A stretch of DNA of 64,000 nucleotides from Sutcliffiella cohnii. Its GTDB lineage: Bacteria > Bacillota > Bacilli > Bacillales > Bacillaceae_I. Location of the stretch: NCBI RefSeq assembly GCF_002250055.1, contig NZ_CP018866.1:2968501-3032500 (forward strand). The letters run 5' to 3'. The stretch's first letter is position 1. Each line of letters begins with the position of its first letter. This document shows positions 44,123 through 53,250 of the stretch, one piece after another. Under the pieces are notes generated by a model. The model was given only the letters and a program-made list of their open reading frames with translations. It was not told the origin of the DNA and did no database searches. Both the position numbers and the translations under genes were made by a program.

Positions 44123-45841
44123 TTACTTTATAAATTTATCTCTAACAAGTGCCTCTACTTCAGCTTCGGTACTTAATGAAAGAATTTGTTCACGCAATTG
44201 TGCTGCTTCTTCTTTAGATAATCCTTTTAACTGAGTACGTGCTGGTAAAATGCTTGTTGCACTCATACTGAATTCATCAAGGCCAAGACCTAGTAAAATT
44301 GGAATTGCGATTGAGTCTCCAGCCATCTCTCCACACATACCAGCCCATTTACCTTCTTTATGAGCTGCTTGAATAACATTATCAATTAAGCGAAGGATTG
44401 CAGGGTTGTATGGTTGATATAAATAGGACACTCGTTCATTCATACGGTCAGCTGCCATTGTGTATTGAATAAGATCGTTTGTACCGATACTGAAGAAATC
44501 TACTTCTTTCGCAAACACATCTGCCATTACCGCTGTGGAAGGAATTTCCACCATCATTCCAATTTCAAAGCTTTCAGCAACTTGTACATTTTCAGTTACA
44601 AGCTTCTCTTTTTCTTCTAAAAGAATCGCTTTCGCTTGGCGGAATTCTTCCACTGTTGCAATCATCGGGAACATAATTTTCAGATTCCCATGCACACTAG
44701 CACGAAGTAATGCACGTAATTGTGTACGGAAAATATCTTGTTCTTCTAAACATAAACGAATAGCACGATATCCTAAGAATGGATTCATTTCTTTCGGTAA
44801 ATGTAAGTATGGCAGTTCTTTATCCCCACCGATGTCTAACGTACGAACAACGACTGGTTTTCCTTCCATACGCTCTAGTACTTCTTTGTAAGCAGTATAT
44901 TGCTCTTCTTCCGAAGGTAGTTCTGTACGGCCCATATATAAAAACTCTGTACGATATAAACCTACTGCTTCTCCACCATTCTTTAATACACCAGCTACAT
45001 CTTCCGGAGTACCGATGTTTGCTGCTAGTTCTACGTGATGACCGTCAGCTGTAACTGTTTTTTCAGAAACAAGCTTCGCCCATTCTTGCTTTTGTTGTTC
45101 ATATTTTTGTTGTTTTTCTTTATACTCTTCTACTTGTTCAGGCGTTGGATCAATAATGACTACACCGTCTAATCCATCAACGATTAACATCGTATCATTT
45201 TGAACAGTGGAAGTAATATTTTTTGTACCAACAACAGCTGGAATTTCTAAAGATCTCGCCATTATAGCTGAATGTGATGTACGTCCCCCAATATCAGTAG
45301 TAAACCCTTTTACAAACTGGCGGTTTAACTGCGCTGTATCAGATGGAGTTAAATCCTCTGCAATGACAATTACTTCTTCTGAAATTAAGCTTGGATTTGA
45401 AATCGTAACACCTAAAAGATGAGCTAGCACACGTTTTGTAACGTCACGAATGTCAGCTGCACGTTCTTTCATATATTCATTATCCATTGATTCAAACATA
45501 GAAATGAACATTTTTGCCGTTTCATCTAATGCGAATTCTGCATTCACTTTTTCAGTTGTTACTTTATCTTTAATTGGGTTTATCAATTCTGGGTCACTTA
45601 GAACTAATAAGTGTGCTGCAAATATTTCGGCCTTATCTTCCCCAAGTTCTTTAAGTGCATGTTCTTTAATTTTCTCAAGCTCTTGTTTAGAAATTTCTAC
45701 TGCTTGAACAAAACGTTTAATTTCTTCCTCAATCGCTATTACTTCACGCTTTTCAACGTGAAGTTCAGGAGCTTCCAAGCGGTATGCTTTCGCAATGGCG
45801 ATACCACTGGAAGCAGCAATACCTTGAATAATAGATGACAT
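44123..45841 (-). CDS. ptsI: Phosphotransferase system enzyme I
   Basis: A 572-residue enzyme I of the sugar PTS. It takes phosphate from PEP on the histidine in [21 protein letters not shown] and passes it to HPr. The PEP-binding barrel shows [23 protein letters not shown] and [18 protein letters not shown]. Its ATG overlaps the ptsH stop by one base (TAATG). Length and motifs are standard. Confidence 0.98.
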   Translation of the reverse strand: MSSIIQGIAASSGIAIAKAYRLEAPELHVEKREVIAIEEEIKRFVQAVEISKQELEKIKEHALKELGEDKAEIFAAHLLVLSDPELINPIKDKVTTEKVNAEFALDETAKMFISMFESMDNEYMKERAADIRDVTKRVLAHLLGVTISNPSLISEEVIVIAEDLTPSDTAQLNRQFVKGFTTDIGGRTSHSAIMARSLEIPAVVGTKNITSTVQNDTMLIVDGLDGVVIIDPTPEQVEEYKEKQQKYEQQKQEWAKLVSEKTVTADGHHVELAANIGTPEDVAGVLKNGGEAVGLYRTEFLYMGRTELPSEEEQYTAYKEVLERMEGKPVVVRTLDIGGDKELPYLHLPKEMNPFLGYRAIRLCLEEQDIFRTQLRALLRASVHGNLKIMFPMIATVEEFRQAKAILLEEKEKLVTENVQVAESFEIGMMVEIPSTAVMADVFAKEVDFFSIGTNDLIQYTMAADRMNERVSYLYQPYNPAILRLIDNVIQAAHKEGKWAGMCGEMAGDSIAIPILLGLGLDEFSMSATSILPARTQLKGLSKEEAAQLREQILSLSTEAEVEALVRDKFIK

Positions 45842-46107
45842 TATTCGCCTAGGCCTTCTCTCTTTAAAGTTTCCTCTAATGCACTAATTGCTTCTGTAGC
45901 GTCAGAACCTTCTGCCACAATTTTGATTTCGGAACCTTGGGGAATTCCTAGAGACATAACACCCATGATGGATTTTAAGTTTACACTTTTACCGTTATAT
46001 TCTAAATTGATATCTGCATCAAACTTACTAGCTGTTTGTACCAATTGAGTTGCTGGTCTAGCGTGAATTCCTGAATCTGCTGTTACTTTAAATACTTTTT
46101 CTGCCAT
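45841..46107 (-). CDS. ptsH: Phosphocarrier protein HPr
   Basis: The 88-residue HPr. It shows the enzyme I-phosphorylated H15 ([12 protein letters not shown]) and the regulatory S46 ([13 protein letters not shown]) that HPr kinase modifies to activate CcpA. The start ATG at 46107 (MAEKVF) has a GGAGA SD ten bases upstream; an ATG three codons earlier is too near the SD. HPr-Ser46-P would be the co-repressor for the cre site at cstA. Confidence 0.98.
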   Translation of the reverse strand: MAEKVFKVTADSGIHARPATQLVQTASKFDADINLEYNGKSVNLKSIMGVMSLGIPQGSEIKIVAEGSDATEAISALEETLKREGLGE

Positions 46108-46264
46108 GTTTTTCATTCTCCTTTAGTAATAATTTATTTTGTTGGCGTTTCCTATAGTTTCTACAAAATATGTCCACTTATTTATATATTCCCATTATCG
46201 TGTAGAAAGAAAACAAGCTTTCGCAAATACTAAATGTAACATTATTACAAAACATTTTTGCAAC

Positions 46265-46330
46265 TAAAAAAGGCATGAGTAAATAAGCATAGAGATATCC
46301 TATCTCTATAAAAACTTATTACTCATGCCT
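46265..46330 (-). terminator. Long hairpin terminator upstream of ptsH
   Basis: GGCATGAGTAA (46272-46282) and TTACTCATGCC (46319-46329) form the outer stem; AGAGATA and TATCTCT form an inner one. On the minus strand TTTTTTAG follows. It is well placed to end transcripts from yqzE and isolate ptsHI. Confidence 0.8.
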
Positions 46331-46449
46331 GATCGAATCAGTAACACGTATATATTTAATGCGTTAACAGTATTTGCAATGAATTATTTACATTAGAATA
46401 GTAGCATATACTTTTCTAAGTTGGCAAGTAAAAAGTACTACTTTTGCCA
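46331..46449. other. Non-coding stretch between yqzE and the hairpin
   Basis: With the hairpin this makes up a 342-bp gap between yqzE and ptsH. It is AT-rich and shows no clear gene or RNA element; the ptsHI promoter is presumed to be between the hairpin and ptsH but no confident boxes were found. Confidence 0.4.
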
Positions 46450-46632
46450 TTAGCTCTCCTTCTTCTTGAACATAAGTTTTAACGAAAGTGGAATGACCCC
46501 TAACCATTGGTTTGAAAGTGGAGCTTGTTCTTGCTTTCGGACTATCCTCTGCTCTTTACGTACATCTTTCGGCTGATCCATATAACTTACAAGCTGTTGG
46601 GTTACATATTTTACATAATCATTCGTTTTCAA
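46450..46632 (-). CDS. yqzE: YqzE family protein
   Basis: A 60-residue protein that follows the comG/aroK region in Bacillus. It begins MKTNDYVKYVTQQLVSYMDQ, with PKDVRKEQR and a hydrophobic LGVIPLSLKLMF end, which suits the known YqzE pattern. Its role is unknown, though it is often transcribed with comG. It lies 37 bp after aroK. Confidence 0.88.
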   Translation of the reverse strand: MKTNDYVKYVTQQLVSYMDQPKDVRKEQRIVRKQEQAPLSNQWLGVIPLSLKLMFKKKES

Positions 46633-46669
46633 CTTATACCACCACCATTATATTAATAGCAGTATTAGT

Positions 46670-47179
46670 TTAGCCTTCTGTACCTTTTTTAATCATCCGT
46701 TCTATTTCTGTCACAATTTCTTCAATTTTTTTACCATTTGTATTTACTGTATAATGGGCATCTTTATAAAAAGGTAATCGACTTTGAAACAGAGCTTCTA
46801 CCTCTTCTATACTTTTATCTAAAATTAAAGGTCTTGTTATATCGCCTTCAAGCCTTTTCATTACTTCTGTAATATCTGCATATAAGAAGACAATGAGGCC
46901 ATGTTGTTTCATCCACTGTCTATTTTCTTTGCTTTTAATTATTCCCCCACCAGTGGTTACGATAGCGTTTTCTAACGGTAATTCTTTTAAGGCGCTTGAT
47001 TCTTCCAGTCGGAAAAAACTCTCTCCTTGATCGCGAAAAATTTCTTTTACTGATTTATTCATCTTTTTTTCAATATATGTATCCGTATCAAATACTGGTA
47101 AGTTTAAATGTTGACTAATTGCCTGGCCAACTGTTGTTTTGCCCGAACCCATAAACCCTGTAATATAAATAGTCTTCAT
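46670..47179 (-). CDS. aroK: Shikimate kinase
   Basis: A 169-residue shikimate kinase. It phosphorylates shikimate in aromatic amino acid synthesis. The P-loop is GFMGSGKTTVG, the D in VFDTDTYIEKK and the RLEE motif and TGGGII bind shikimate, and the lid segment is TRPLI. The ATG has an AAGGAGAG SD. A repeat element separates it from comGG. Confidence 0.95.
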   Translation of the reverse strand: MKTIYITGFMGSGKTTVGQAISQHLNLPVFDTDTYIEKKMNKSVKEIFRDQGESFFRLEESSALKELPLENAIVTTGGGIIKSKENRQWMKQHGLIVFLYADITEVMKRLEGDITRPLILDKSIEEVEALFQSRLPFYKDAHYTVNTNGKKIEEIVTEIERMIKKGTEG

Positions 47180-47198
47180 TTTATCTCTCCTTCAAATG

Positions 47199-47557
47199 GA
47201 GGTTGGGACATAACTATTTTTATCAAAGTAAATAACGAACAAAATAGAAAAGTAGAGATAATCCGCTACGGAAATATACTTCGCTTTCCGCGGGCGTGTC
47301 TAGTTACGGCGGCTTGGCCCTCGAGACATAAGCCAGTCACTTCCGTTGGGCAAAGAGCGCCCAACTGCAGCGTCTGTCTTATGCTTGTCGGGCCAGAGCG
47401 AGCCGCCTGCACTTTTCGTACTGGTGAGCCTCCTCGTGCTTCGCACTGCTATCTTCTCACCTATGCCTTTCCTCCCGCTGGAGTCTACGTATATTTCCTC
47501 CGCTAAATCTGCGATAGTTCGTTTTTTAAAAGATGATTTTAGTTTTGTCTCAGCCTC
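47199..47557 (+). repeat. Structured 359-bp repeat element between comGG and aroK
   Basis: The ends are 12-bp imperfect inverted repeats, GAGGTTGGGACA (47199-47210) and TGTCTCAGCCTC (47546-47557), 10 of 12 pairing. Inside, GGAAATATAC (47270-47279) pairs exactly with GTATATTTCC (47489-47498), GGCGGCT (47308-47314) with AGCCGCC (47401-47407), and GTTGGGC (47345-47351) with GCCCAAC (47359-47365). The last end overlaps the comGG stop by two bases. It is GC-rich relative to the flanks and has no real gene. Related to the repeat at 5.7 kb. Confidence 0.75.
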
Positions 47558-47924
47558 ACTGTTGTTGCCAAGAAATTACCTTTTTCTCGTTTTGATCATA
47601 TATTACTTTCACATCATTTACTCTACCAGAAAGTGCCCGTGCCCGAAGCACAATCGTTAGGAGAGGTTCTTTTTCTGAAATATTAAATTCGACCTCTCCA
47701 GTTGAAAAATCTTTTATTCCAGATTCCACGTATTCATCGTTTACAATTTGAGCTTCAAGCATATCCCAAACATATTTTATCATGATTTCTAGATCATGAA
47801 CTTGATTAGTTTCAAAATAAAATCTTTTCTCTAAATTATACAATTGAATATGATGAAGTAAATAGGCAGTCATAATCATAGCCATTGCGATAGTGATCGG
47901 AAAGATGAAGCCACGCTCCGTCAT
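47556..47924 (-). CDS. comGG: Competence pseudopilus protein ComGG
   Basis: A 122-residue protein, last of the comG operon, similar in length to B. subtilis ComGG (124). It has a short N-terminus and a hydrophobic helix (FIFPITIAMAMIMTAYLL), and ends with KVISWQQQ. It is a minor component of the competence pseudopilus that helps bring in DNA. The start at 47924 follows a AAGGAGC SD. It overlaps the end of the comGF frame. Confidence 0.85.
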   Translation of the reverse strand: MTERGFIFPITIAMAMIMTAYLLHHIQLYNLEKRFYFETNQVHDLEIMIKYVWDMLEAQIVNDEYVESGIKDFSTGEVEFNISEKEPLLTIVLRARALSGRVNDVKVIYDQNEKKVISWQQQ

Positions 47925-48363
47925 TTGTTGCTCCTTTCGTCCACTTATGAACATTAATTTCATACGTCTCACCATTTAATCCTGTTATTTGTAAAATAGC
48001 TCCATTGCTTGTTTCCGTTACAAAAAACGAATAAACGTTTTGGAGAGCAATCACATGACCTGTCCCGTTAACCCTTCGTCTAATGCGATTTTGATAATAT
48101 TCATACGTAATTTTATCACCTTCGTTGTTCACAACCGTTAACACGTTTCGTACAACATACGATTCCTCACCAGCCCGTATTTCTTTATTTACTTGCTGTA
48201 CGAAAACGTCTAATTCAAGCGGATGAATCGTAACTGGCGTAAACGTTAAATTGTGTAACGATTTTAGTAATAGCGGTAAAGCAGCACAAACTGCTAACAA
48301 AACGGAAAAACTAATTAATAATTCAACTAAAGTAAAACCATATTCATTATTTTTAATCTTCAT
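47836..48363 (-). CDS. comGF: Competence pseudopilin ComGF
   Basis: A 175-residue pseudopilin-like protein with the N-terminal GFTLVELLISFSVLLAVCA prepilin motif cleaved before F. It is longer than B. subtilis ComGF (about 127): the family part appears to end near GLNGETYEINVHKW, and the remaining 40 residues come from a frame overlapping comGG by 89 bp. Start at ATG 48363 is preferred over a GTG 21 bp upstream; neither has a strong SD, so it is likely coupled to comGE. Confidence 0.85.
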   Translation of the reverse strand: MKIKNNEYGFTLVELLISFSVLLAVCAALPLLLKSLHNLTFTPVTIHPLELDVFVQQVNKEIRAGEESYVVRNVLTVVNNEGDKITYEYYQNRIRRRVNGTGHVIALQNVYSFFVTETSNGAILQITGLNGETYEINVHKWTKGATNDGAWLHLSDHYRNGYDYDCLFTSSYSIV

Positions 48364-48679
48364 AATATATAGCACATCTTTCACGAGATACGTTACGATA
48401 ATCGTCGTATATTATACATACTGCCTTGTTTCCTTCTACTGTTCGTTCTACAATTTGCATCCCACTACTATAATTCTCATTATCAAATTGCATTTCCCCT
48501 GCACGTCTTTTTTCCAGCTCATTCGTCAAGGTATACCTTATAGACTGTTCCAGTTGTAAGTTTTTCCTCTCCAATACAATAAACAGAAAATTCGGCAATA
48601 AAAAGGTAGCAATCATTATCCAAATAATAAGGGAAGATACCGTTTCTGCCAGTGTGAAACCGTTACAATTTTTGAACAT
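48353..48679 (-). CDS. comGE: Competence pseudopilin ComGE
   Basis: A 108-residue minor pseudopilin. It has the NGFTLAETVSSLIIWIMIAT prepilin segment, with G as residue -1 and E at position 5 of the mature chain, followed by a helix. Its start (ATG 48679) has GGAAG about six bases upstream. It overlaps both comGD and comGF, consistent with coupled translation of the operon. Confidence 0.85.
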   Translation of the reverse strand: MFKNCNGFTLAETVSSLIIWIMIATFLLPNFLFIVLERKNLQLEQSIRYTLTNELEKRRAGEMQFDNENYSSGMQIVERTVEGNKAVCIIYDDYRNVSRERCAIYYED

Positions 48680-49115
48680 AAAATCTTCCAAAGCCTATTT
48701 GAAAAACTAAAGAATATCGTTCTCTTCCCTTATAAGAAATAGCATAGGTACCTGAACTAGAAATGGTTCCTGTTCGAGTAAATGTTATCGTATTTCCGAT
48801 TGTCCAACTTCTTATCTCAATTGCAGGATCATATTTACGATTGACTAGTTCTGTAGGCGTTTTAGTTCCTACAATTCGATAATAATAATCTGACGGAAAA
48901 AAAATTACTCTAACTGATTGATTAGAACTCATCGCATATTGTTGTGCATACAATAAATCATCTGTAAGTTGTTGAATAAAATGTGTCATTATTTGACGCT
49001 CTTTTACAGGTGATAACTTCACAATGGATATAGATATTATAACGGTCACAATGGACAAAACGAGTAGCGATTCTAAAAAAGTAAACCCGTCTTGACCTCG
49101 CAAATAAATTCTCAT
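48663..49115 (-). CDS. comGD: Competence pseudopilin ComGD
   Basis: A 150-residue minor pseudopilin of the competence machinery. The prepilin segment DGFTFLESLLVLSIVTVII is typical, with Glu5 of the mature protein present. The C-terminal domain has alternating beta strands (IVGTKTPTELVNRKYDPAIE). It overlaps comGC by four bases. Confidence 0.9.
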   Translation of the reverse strand: MRIYLRGQDGFTFLESLLVLSIVTVIISISIVKLSPVKERQIMTHFIQQLTDDLLYAQQYAMSSNQSVRVIFFPSDYYYRIVGTKTPTELVNRKYDPAIEIRSWTIGNTITFTRTGTISSSGTYAISYKGRERYSLVFQIGFGRFYVQKL

Positions 49116-49450
49116 TGTGACCCCTTAGGTACAACCGCTTTGTTGTTAACTAGTTCGATACTTTGACCACCAGGACATTTTAATTCGCCATTTTCTTCGA
49201 ACTTTTCCTTCAAATATTCTTCTGTATTTAAATCAGTTAATTGTTTCGGATATTCTCCTTCATCTATTTTGTACGCTTCTACTTGTGATTGAACCATCGC
49301 TAAAAAGGCATCACAACCTTTACTGTCAATCATCGTTGAATTTTTGGAAACGTTCGGAATCATAACAAGAAGTAAAACAGTAATAACTAACATAACAAGT
49401 AACATTTCAATTAAAGTGAAACCTCGTTCATTCTTGAAAATCTTTCTCAT
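49112..49450 (-). CDS. comGC: Major competence pseudopilin ComGC
   Basis: A 112-residue prepilin with the N-terminal RGFTLIEMLLVMLVITVLLLV motif. ComC peptidase cuts after the glycine and methylates Phe1. Two cysteines (GCDAF and KCPGG) fit the disulfide of B. subtilis ComGC. It is the main subunit of the fibre that reaches DNA. Its start follows the comGB stop by one base. Confidence 0.95.
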   Translation of the reverse strand: MRKIFKNERGFTLIEMLLVMLVITVLLLVMIPNVSKNSTMIDSKGCDAFLAMVQSQVEAYKIDEGEYPKQLTDLNTEEYLKEKFEENGELKCPGGQSIELVNNKAVVPKGSQ

Positions 49451-49451
49451 A

Positions 49452-50483
49452 TTATATCCCTCCTAATAATTGAAACATCGGTATGAAAATACATAAGTAT
49501 AACAGCATCACAAAAACACCAATGCTAGATAAAATCACCGGCTGTAATATTGAAATTAGCTTTTCCATTTTTTGCTGAGATAGCTGTAATAGAAGTTGGC
49601 TATAATCTTGAAGCTCTTTTGACAATGCCCCGTTTTTTTGACCATGTACTAATACAACAGCTAACCCGTCGTCGAATACTTTCTCTCTTGCTATTGCAGC
49701 TTCTAGTGATTCTCCGTCAACGAGTGACGCGTGAATTTGTTTCGTGATTTTTTGAAAGTAAGGAGAATAGCTTTGTTGTTCAAACACTTCAAGCGATTCA
49801 TTTATGCTTAGTCCGGCATGAAGCAACTGACTTAATTGGTCGGCAAAAAATTGGGTGTAATAGTAGGACGTAACAGTAGTAATGAAAGGAAGTTTTAATA
49901 GTAGATGTATTTTTTCTTCAGGTGAAAGTTTTTTCTTCCAAATTGGGTATGTGATAAAAATAATTAAAACGAGACAAAAGAATAATCCAAAAATTGTTGG
50001 TACGTTCGTCACTAGAAGGAGCATTCCGCTTATTAACAAATTGTTATTAATATTAAGTTGTAAAAATAATTGTTCAAACTGTGGCACTAATACAATTTTC
50101 ACAAACAAAAGCATAAGAAAAACAAAGAAACAAAGAAAAAATGGGTACCTTATTGTTTTCATTATTTTTTCACGCGTCATTCTTCGGTTTTTTAGTAGCT
50201 CACTACTAGTTTTTAAGCTATTACCTAAATCACCATGTTGTTTAGAAAAAAATAATAGTGACAAAACTAAACTATGAAATTGAAGCTTAGAAAGAATGGC
50301 GTGAAAGGAATGTCCTCCTTTTAAGCAATCAATTATATATTTTAAATCACTTTGAATTTCAGGCTTTGCATGTAAACTAAATAGCTCTATCGCTTCTAGA
50401 ATTGTGTAACCATTACTATATAATTGTCCGATTCTTTGAAGAAACTGCTCTTGTTGATTTAGTGACCATGTATTTTTAGCCAA
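49452..50483 (-). CDS. comGB: Competence type II/IV secretion platform protein ComGB
   Basis: A 343-residue GspF/PilC-like inner-membrane protein with three helices and two repeated helical domains (RIGQLYSNGYTILEAIEL and DQLSQLLHAGLSINESLEV). It is the platform on which ComGA assembles the pseudopilus. A TTG at 50483 is chosen as start, with a GGGGGGA SD six bases upstream; the frame extends 15 codons further. It overlaps comGA by eight bases. Confidence 0.93.
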   Translation of the reverse strand: MAKNTWSLNQQEQFLQRIGQLYSNGYTILEAIELFSLHAKPEIQSDLKYIIDCLKGGHSFHAILSKLQFHSLVLSLLFFSKQHGDLGNSLKTSSELLKNRRMTREKIMKTIRYPFFLCFFVFLMLLFVKIVLVPQFEQLFLQLNINNNLLISGMLLLVTNVPTIFGLFFCLVLIIFITYPIWKKKLSPEEKIHLLLKLPFITTVTSYYYTQFFADQLSQLLHAGLSINESLEVFEQQSYSPYFQKITKQIHASLVDGESLEAAIAREKVFDDGLAVVLVHGQKNGALSKELQDYSQLLLQLSQQKMEKLISILQPVILSSIGVFVMLLYLCIFIPMFQLLGGI

Positions 50484-51540
50484 CGGTCTCCCCCCACTTT
50501 TGTATTTCAAATGGGTGCAAATAACCATAAACTATTCCTTTATGAATACAATCACTGATCGTGTGGAACTTTGGACTAGAAGCAGAACCTTTCACTTCTT
50601 TAAAAACTTCTTTTAGCTCCTTCCCGTACAATAATTCGTATACACTAGCAAGGCGATGCTTCCGATATTTTCGGCAGTATGGTGAACAAGTTTGCTCACA
50701 GTATGGACATTTAATTTCAACAAGTCGCTGGGCTGATACTGCAATAAGGGTTTGTTCTAACTCATGAAAAGGTACACCAAATTCCAATAGCCTGTATATT
50801 GCACCTTTTGTATTTTTAGAATGCAGTGTGCTTATTACTAAATGTCCTGTTAACGCTGCACGAATGGCAATTCTAGCCGTTTCCTCATCACGGATTTCTC
50901 CAACCATGATGACATCAGGATCATGGCGTAAAATAGCTTTTAAACCTGTCGAATAAGTGATTCCCGCTTTTTCATTTACTTGTACTTGTAAAACGACGTC
51001 ACTTCTTCTTTCAACTGGGTCTTCTAACGTAATAATATTTCGCTTTAGCATTTTTTTACTAGCATCAATAAGTGAATATAGTGTAGTTGTTTTGCCACAT
51101 CCAGTTGGTCCAGTGAATAAAATTAAACCGTGAGAATGTTTCATCCAAGTTAATAACTTTGTAGTGGTCGATGGGAACAGAGATAGGTATTTTAAAGGAA
51201 AGACGGATTGGTTGGGTAGAAGTCGTATTACTAAACTTTCGTTCGTATAAATCGTAGGTAATGTAGAAAGGCGCAAATGAACGGTCTGTTTTTTTAGCAA
51301 TAGTTTCATTGAGCCATTTTGAGGTTTTCTTCTCTCTCCAATATCCATTGATGCTTGAAATTTAAAGTGAGAAAGTAATCGTTCATATAAGGGTAGAGTA
51401 ATTTTCTTTTGATCGTACAAATAGTGATCCATTCGAAATGAGATGGTAGCGTGTTTTTCGTACGGTGTAATGTGTATGTCGGACACCTCTAATTGGAGAG
51501 CTTCTAGAATTAATGCTTCACTAATTGTTTCTATATTCAA
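50476..51540 (-). CDS. comGA: Competence assembly ATPase ComGA
   Basis: A 354-residue GspE/PilB-type ATPase (B. subtilis 356). Walker A GPTGCGKTTTLYSL, the Asp box EDPVERR, Walker B DVIMVGEIRDEETA and the His box TGHLVISTLHS are intact; a zinc-like CPYCEQTCSPYC motif follows. A TTG at 51540 is chosen as start after a GAAGGTG SD. It powers pseudopilus assembly and is the first gene of the comG operon. A ComK site is expected upstream, but no canonical pair of AAAA-N5-TTTT boxes was found. Confidence 0.95.
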   Translation of the reverse strand: MNIETISEALILEALQLEVSDIHITPYEKHATISFRMDHYLYDQKKITLPLYERLLSHFKFQASMDIGERRKPQNGSMKLLLKKQTVHLRLSTLPTIYTNESLVIRLLPNQSVFPLKYLSLFPSTTTKLLTWMKHSHGLILFTGPTGCGKTTTLYSLIDASKKMLKRNIITLEDPVERRSDVVLQVQVNEKAGITYSTGLKAILRHDPDVIMVGEIRDEETARIAIRAALTGHLVISTLHSKNTKGAIYRLLEFGVPFHELEQTLIAVSAQRLVEIKCPYCEQTCSPYCRKYRKHRLASVYELLYGKELKEVFKEVKGSASSPKFHTISDCIHKGIVYGYLHPFEIQKWGETVG

Positions 51541-51713
51541 TTTTTCACCTTCTTTTTTCATACTAAAGAGTACTACCTGAATACTTTTAATAGAAACATC
51601 AAAATGTAATCTTTCGTCACTAATATTCTACAAAATTTCACAATTTTCTTCCACACTTTTTTAAAATATTTTCAGCAAATTTATTATAAATCCAAACAAA
51701 AGCTCCTAACAAA

Positions 51714-51749
51714 GAAAAAGACAGAACCGATAAACGGAACTGTCTTTAA
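51714..51749 (-). terminator. Terminator of the histidine kinase gene
   Basis: AAAGACAG and CTGTCTTT arms with a further CCG/CGG pair inside are followed on minus by TTCTTTG after TTTT. It sits between the kinase and comGA. Confidence 0.7.
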
Positions 51750-51816
51750 CGTGTACGCGAAAGGAGAAGGAAGTTGCACACAATACATTGTATGCATTGT
51801 GTTCTAGATTGCTTGG

Positions 51817-53100
51817 TCATCTATCACCTATGTGTTCGTCCATTTTTGCAACTGGTAGAGTAACCGTTACCGTTGTTCCTTCCCCTTCAGCACTTTCGAA
51901 TTTAATATCGCCTTTAAAATCGTTAATAATCTTTTTTGTAATGGTTAATCCTAATCCCATTCCTTTTTCTTTAGAAGTAAAAAAAGGCTCTCCTAAACGT
52001 TCTAATCTACTTTTCGGCATACCTTTACCATTATCTTTGACGATAATATTTACCGAATCTTCCACTCTTCGTTCACAATATATCTCAATTTCTCCGCCGC
52101 AGTCCATTGCATCCATGGCGTTTTTAACAATATTTATAAAAACTTGCTTTAATCCATTTTCATCTCCAACTACCATGTGTGGACAGTCATCAATATTCAA
52201 ATGGATCTTTATTTTATGTAGCGTCGCTTCATGACTGAATAATTGATTTACGTATTTCAACACATCATTCAGTGGGAATTTTTTAATTACTTTAGGTTGT
52301 GGTTTTGATAAGATAAGTAGTTCACTAACTATTTCGTTAATTCTTTCGATTTCGGACATGATAAGCTCGAAATGTTTTGGATCAGGATCTTTCGTTTCTC
52401 GTAGTAATTGAATAAATCCTTTTACAGAAGTAAGTGGGTTACGAATTTCATGTGCAATTCCTGCAGAAAGCTCGCCTACAACGGATAATTTTTCTTTTGT
52501 TAACAGTAATTGTTCTGCTTCCTTCAGCACAGATATGTCTCTTCCCAATGTGAGTAAACCTTGTCTCTTTCCATCAGGGTAAAAAAGAGGGACTTTTATT
52601 ACATCAAACGTCTTTATTTTTCCGGAGGGGAGTGGAAAAGATTCTTCATTCCTCGTTAAAACGCCTTCCTTCCATGCGTTTTCATCCGTCACAACACAAA
52701 ATTCTAATGCTTCTTTAAAAAATGGAGTATACTTCGCAAGCTCTGCATCTGTTTTTCCTTTATAATTTACATGTTTTAAATTATAAAGTTCTAACCCAAA
52801 ATCGTTCGCTTGGACCCATCTACCTTCGCCATCTTTAAAACAAACAAAATCCGGCATAGAGTTTATAAGTGTTGTTAATTCATTTTGTTTTGCTTCTAAT
52901 TGCTTTAAGTCCGTATGTTTCTTTAGTAATAAATAAATTAAAAAAGTACTAAATAAGATAAATAATACTCCTTTAGTTAAATCTAAATATATGATTGCTG
53001 CATAAGTTAAACTTTGATGTAAATATATATCTGTGAAAAATAACCAAACGATACCGAAAATAAAATAAATAATAGGAATAAAGTATTTTTTTTGTTTCAC
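51817..53100 (-). CDS. PAS-domain sensor histidine kinase (sporulation-kinase type)
   Basis: A 427-residue orphan kinase. Two N-terminal helices (about 8-25 and 36-58), one PAS domain (about 75-195: INSMPDFVCFKDGEGRWVQANDFG), then HisKA with H217 in LSAGIAHEIRNPLTSVKGF, and HATPase_c (NAMDAMDCGG, DNGKGMP, GEPFFTSKEKGMGLGL). The GIAHEIRNPLT signature and KGFIQLL helix match kinases that phosphorylate Spo0F (KinA-E group). No response regulator is adjacent, as for those kinases. The signal is unknown. Confidence 0.9.
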   Translation of the reverse strand: MKQKKYFIPIIYFIFGIVWLFFTDIYLHQSLTYAAIIYLDLTKGVLFILFSTFLIYLLLKKHTDLKQLEAKQNELTTLINSMPDFVCFKDGEGRWVQANDFGLELYNLKHVNYKGKTDAELAKYTPFFKEALEFCVVTDENAWKEGVLTRNEESFPLPSGKIKTFDVIKVPLFYPDGKRQGLLTLGRDISVLKEAEQLLLTKEKLSVVGELSAGIAHEIRNPLTSVKGFIQLLRETKDPDPKHFELIMSEIERINEIVSELLILSKPQPKVIKKFPLNDVLKYVNQLFSHEATLHKIKIHLNIDDCPHMVVGDENGLKQVFINIVKNAMDAMDCGGEIEIYCERRVEDSVNIIVKDNGKGMPKSRLERLGEPFFTSKEKGMGLGLTITKKIINDFKGDIKFESAEGEGTTVTVTLPVAKMDEHIGDR

Positions 53101-53208
53101 TTTTAAGAACCTCTATTAAATATATTTTAACCCACTCTTCATTATAGTATTTTCTATAATCAAAGCACAATTCATTTCTTTCAATCATTTTTTTAAATGC
53201 AAAATAAG

Positions 53209-53237
53209 AGACTATCTACATGGAAGAAGATAGTCCC
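53209..53237 (-). terminator. Terminator of the small membrane protein gene
   Basis: GACTATC (53210-53216) and GATAGTC (53229-53235) form a stem; on the minus strand TCTTATTTTG follows. Confidence 0.6.
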
Positions 53238-53250
53238 TTTCACCTGGATA

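Noticed and set aside
47346..47660. Open frames across the structured repeat at 47.2-47.6 kb
   Set aside because: They arise from GC-rich repeat sequence, have no SD and cross the comGG gene on the other strand.
51631..51648. Possible ComK box upstream of comGA
   Set aside because: The AAAA and TTTT blocks (51632-51635 and 51644-51647) are separated by eight bases rather than five, and no second box at a standard distance was found.
51778..51802. Palindromic ACACAAT...ATTGTGT near the 3' end of the histidine kinase gene
   Set aside because: It lies past a stop codon and before a terminator, with no T tail and no promoter; likely only 3' untranslated structure.
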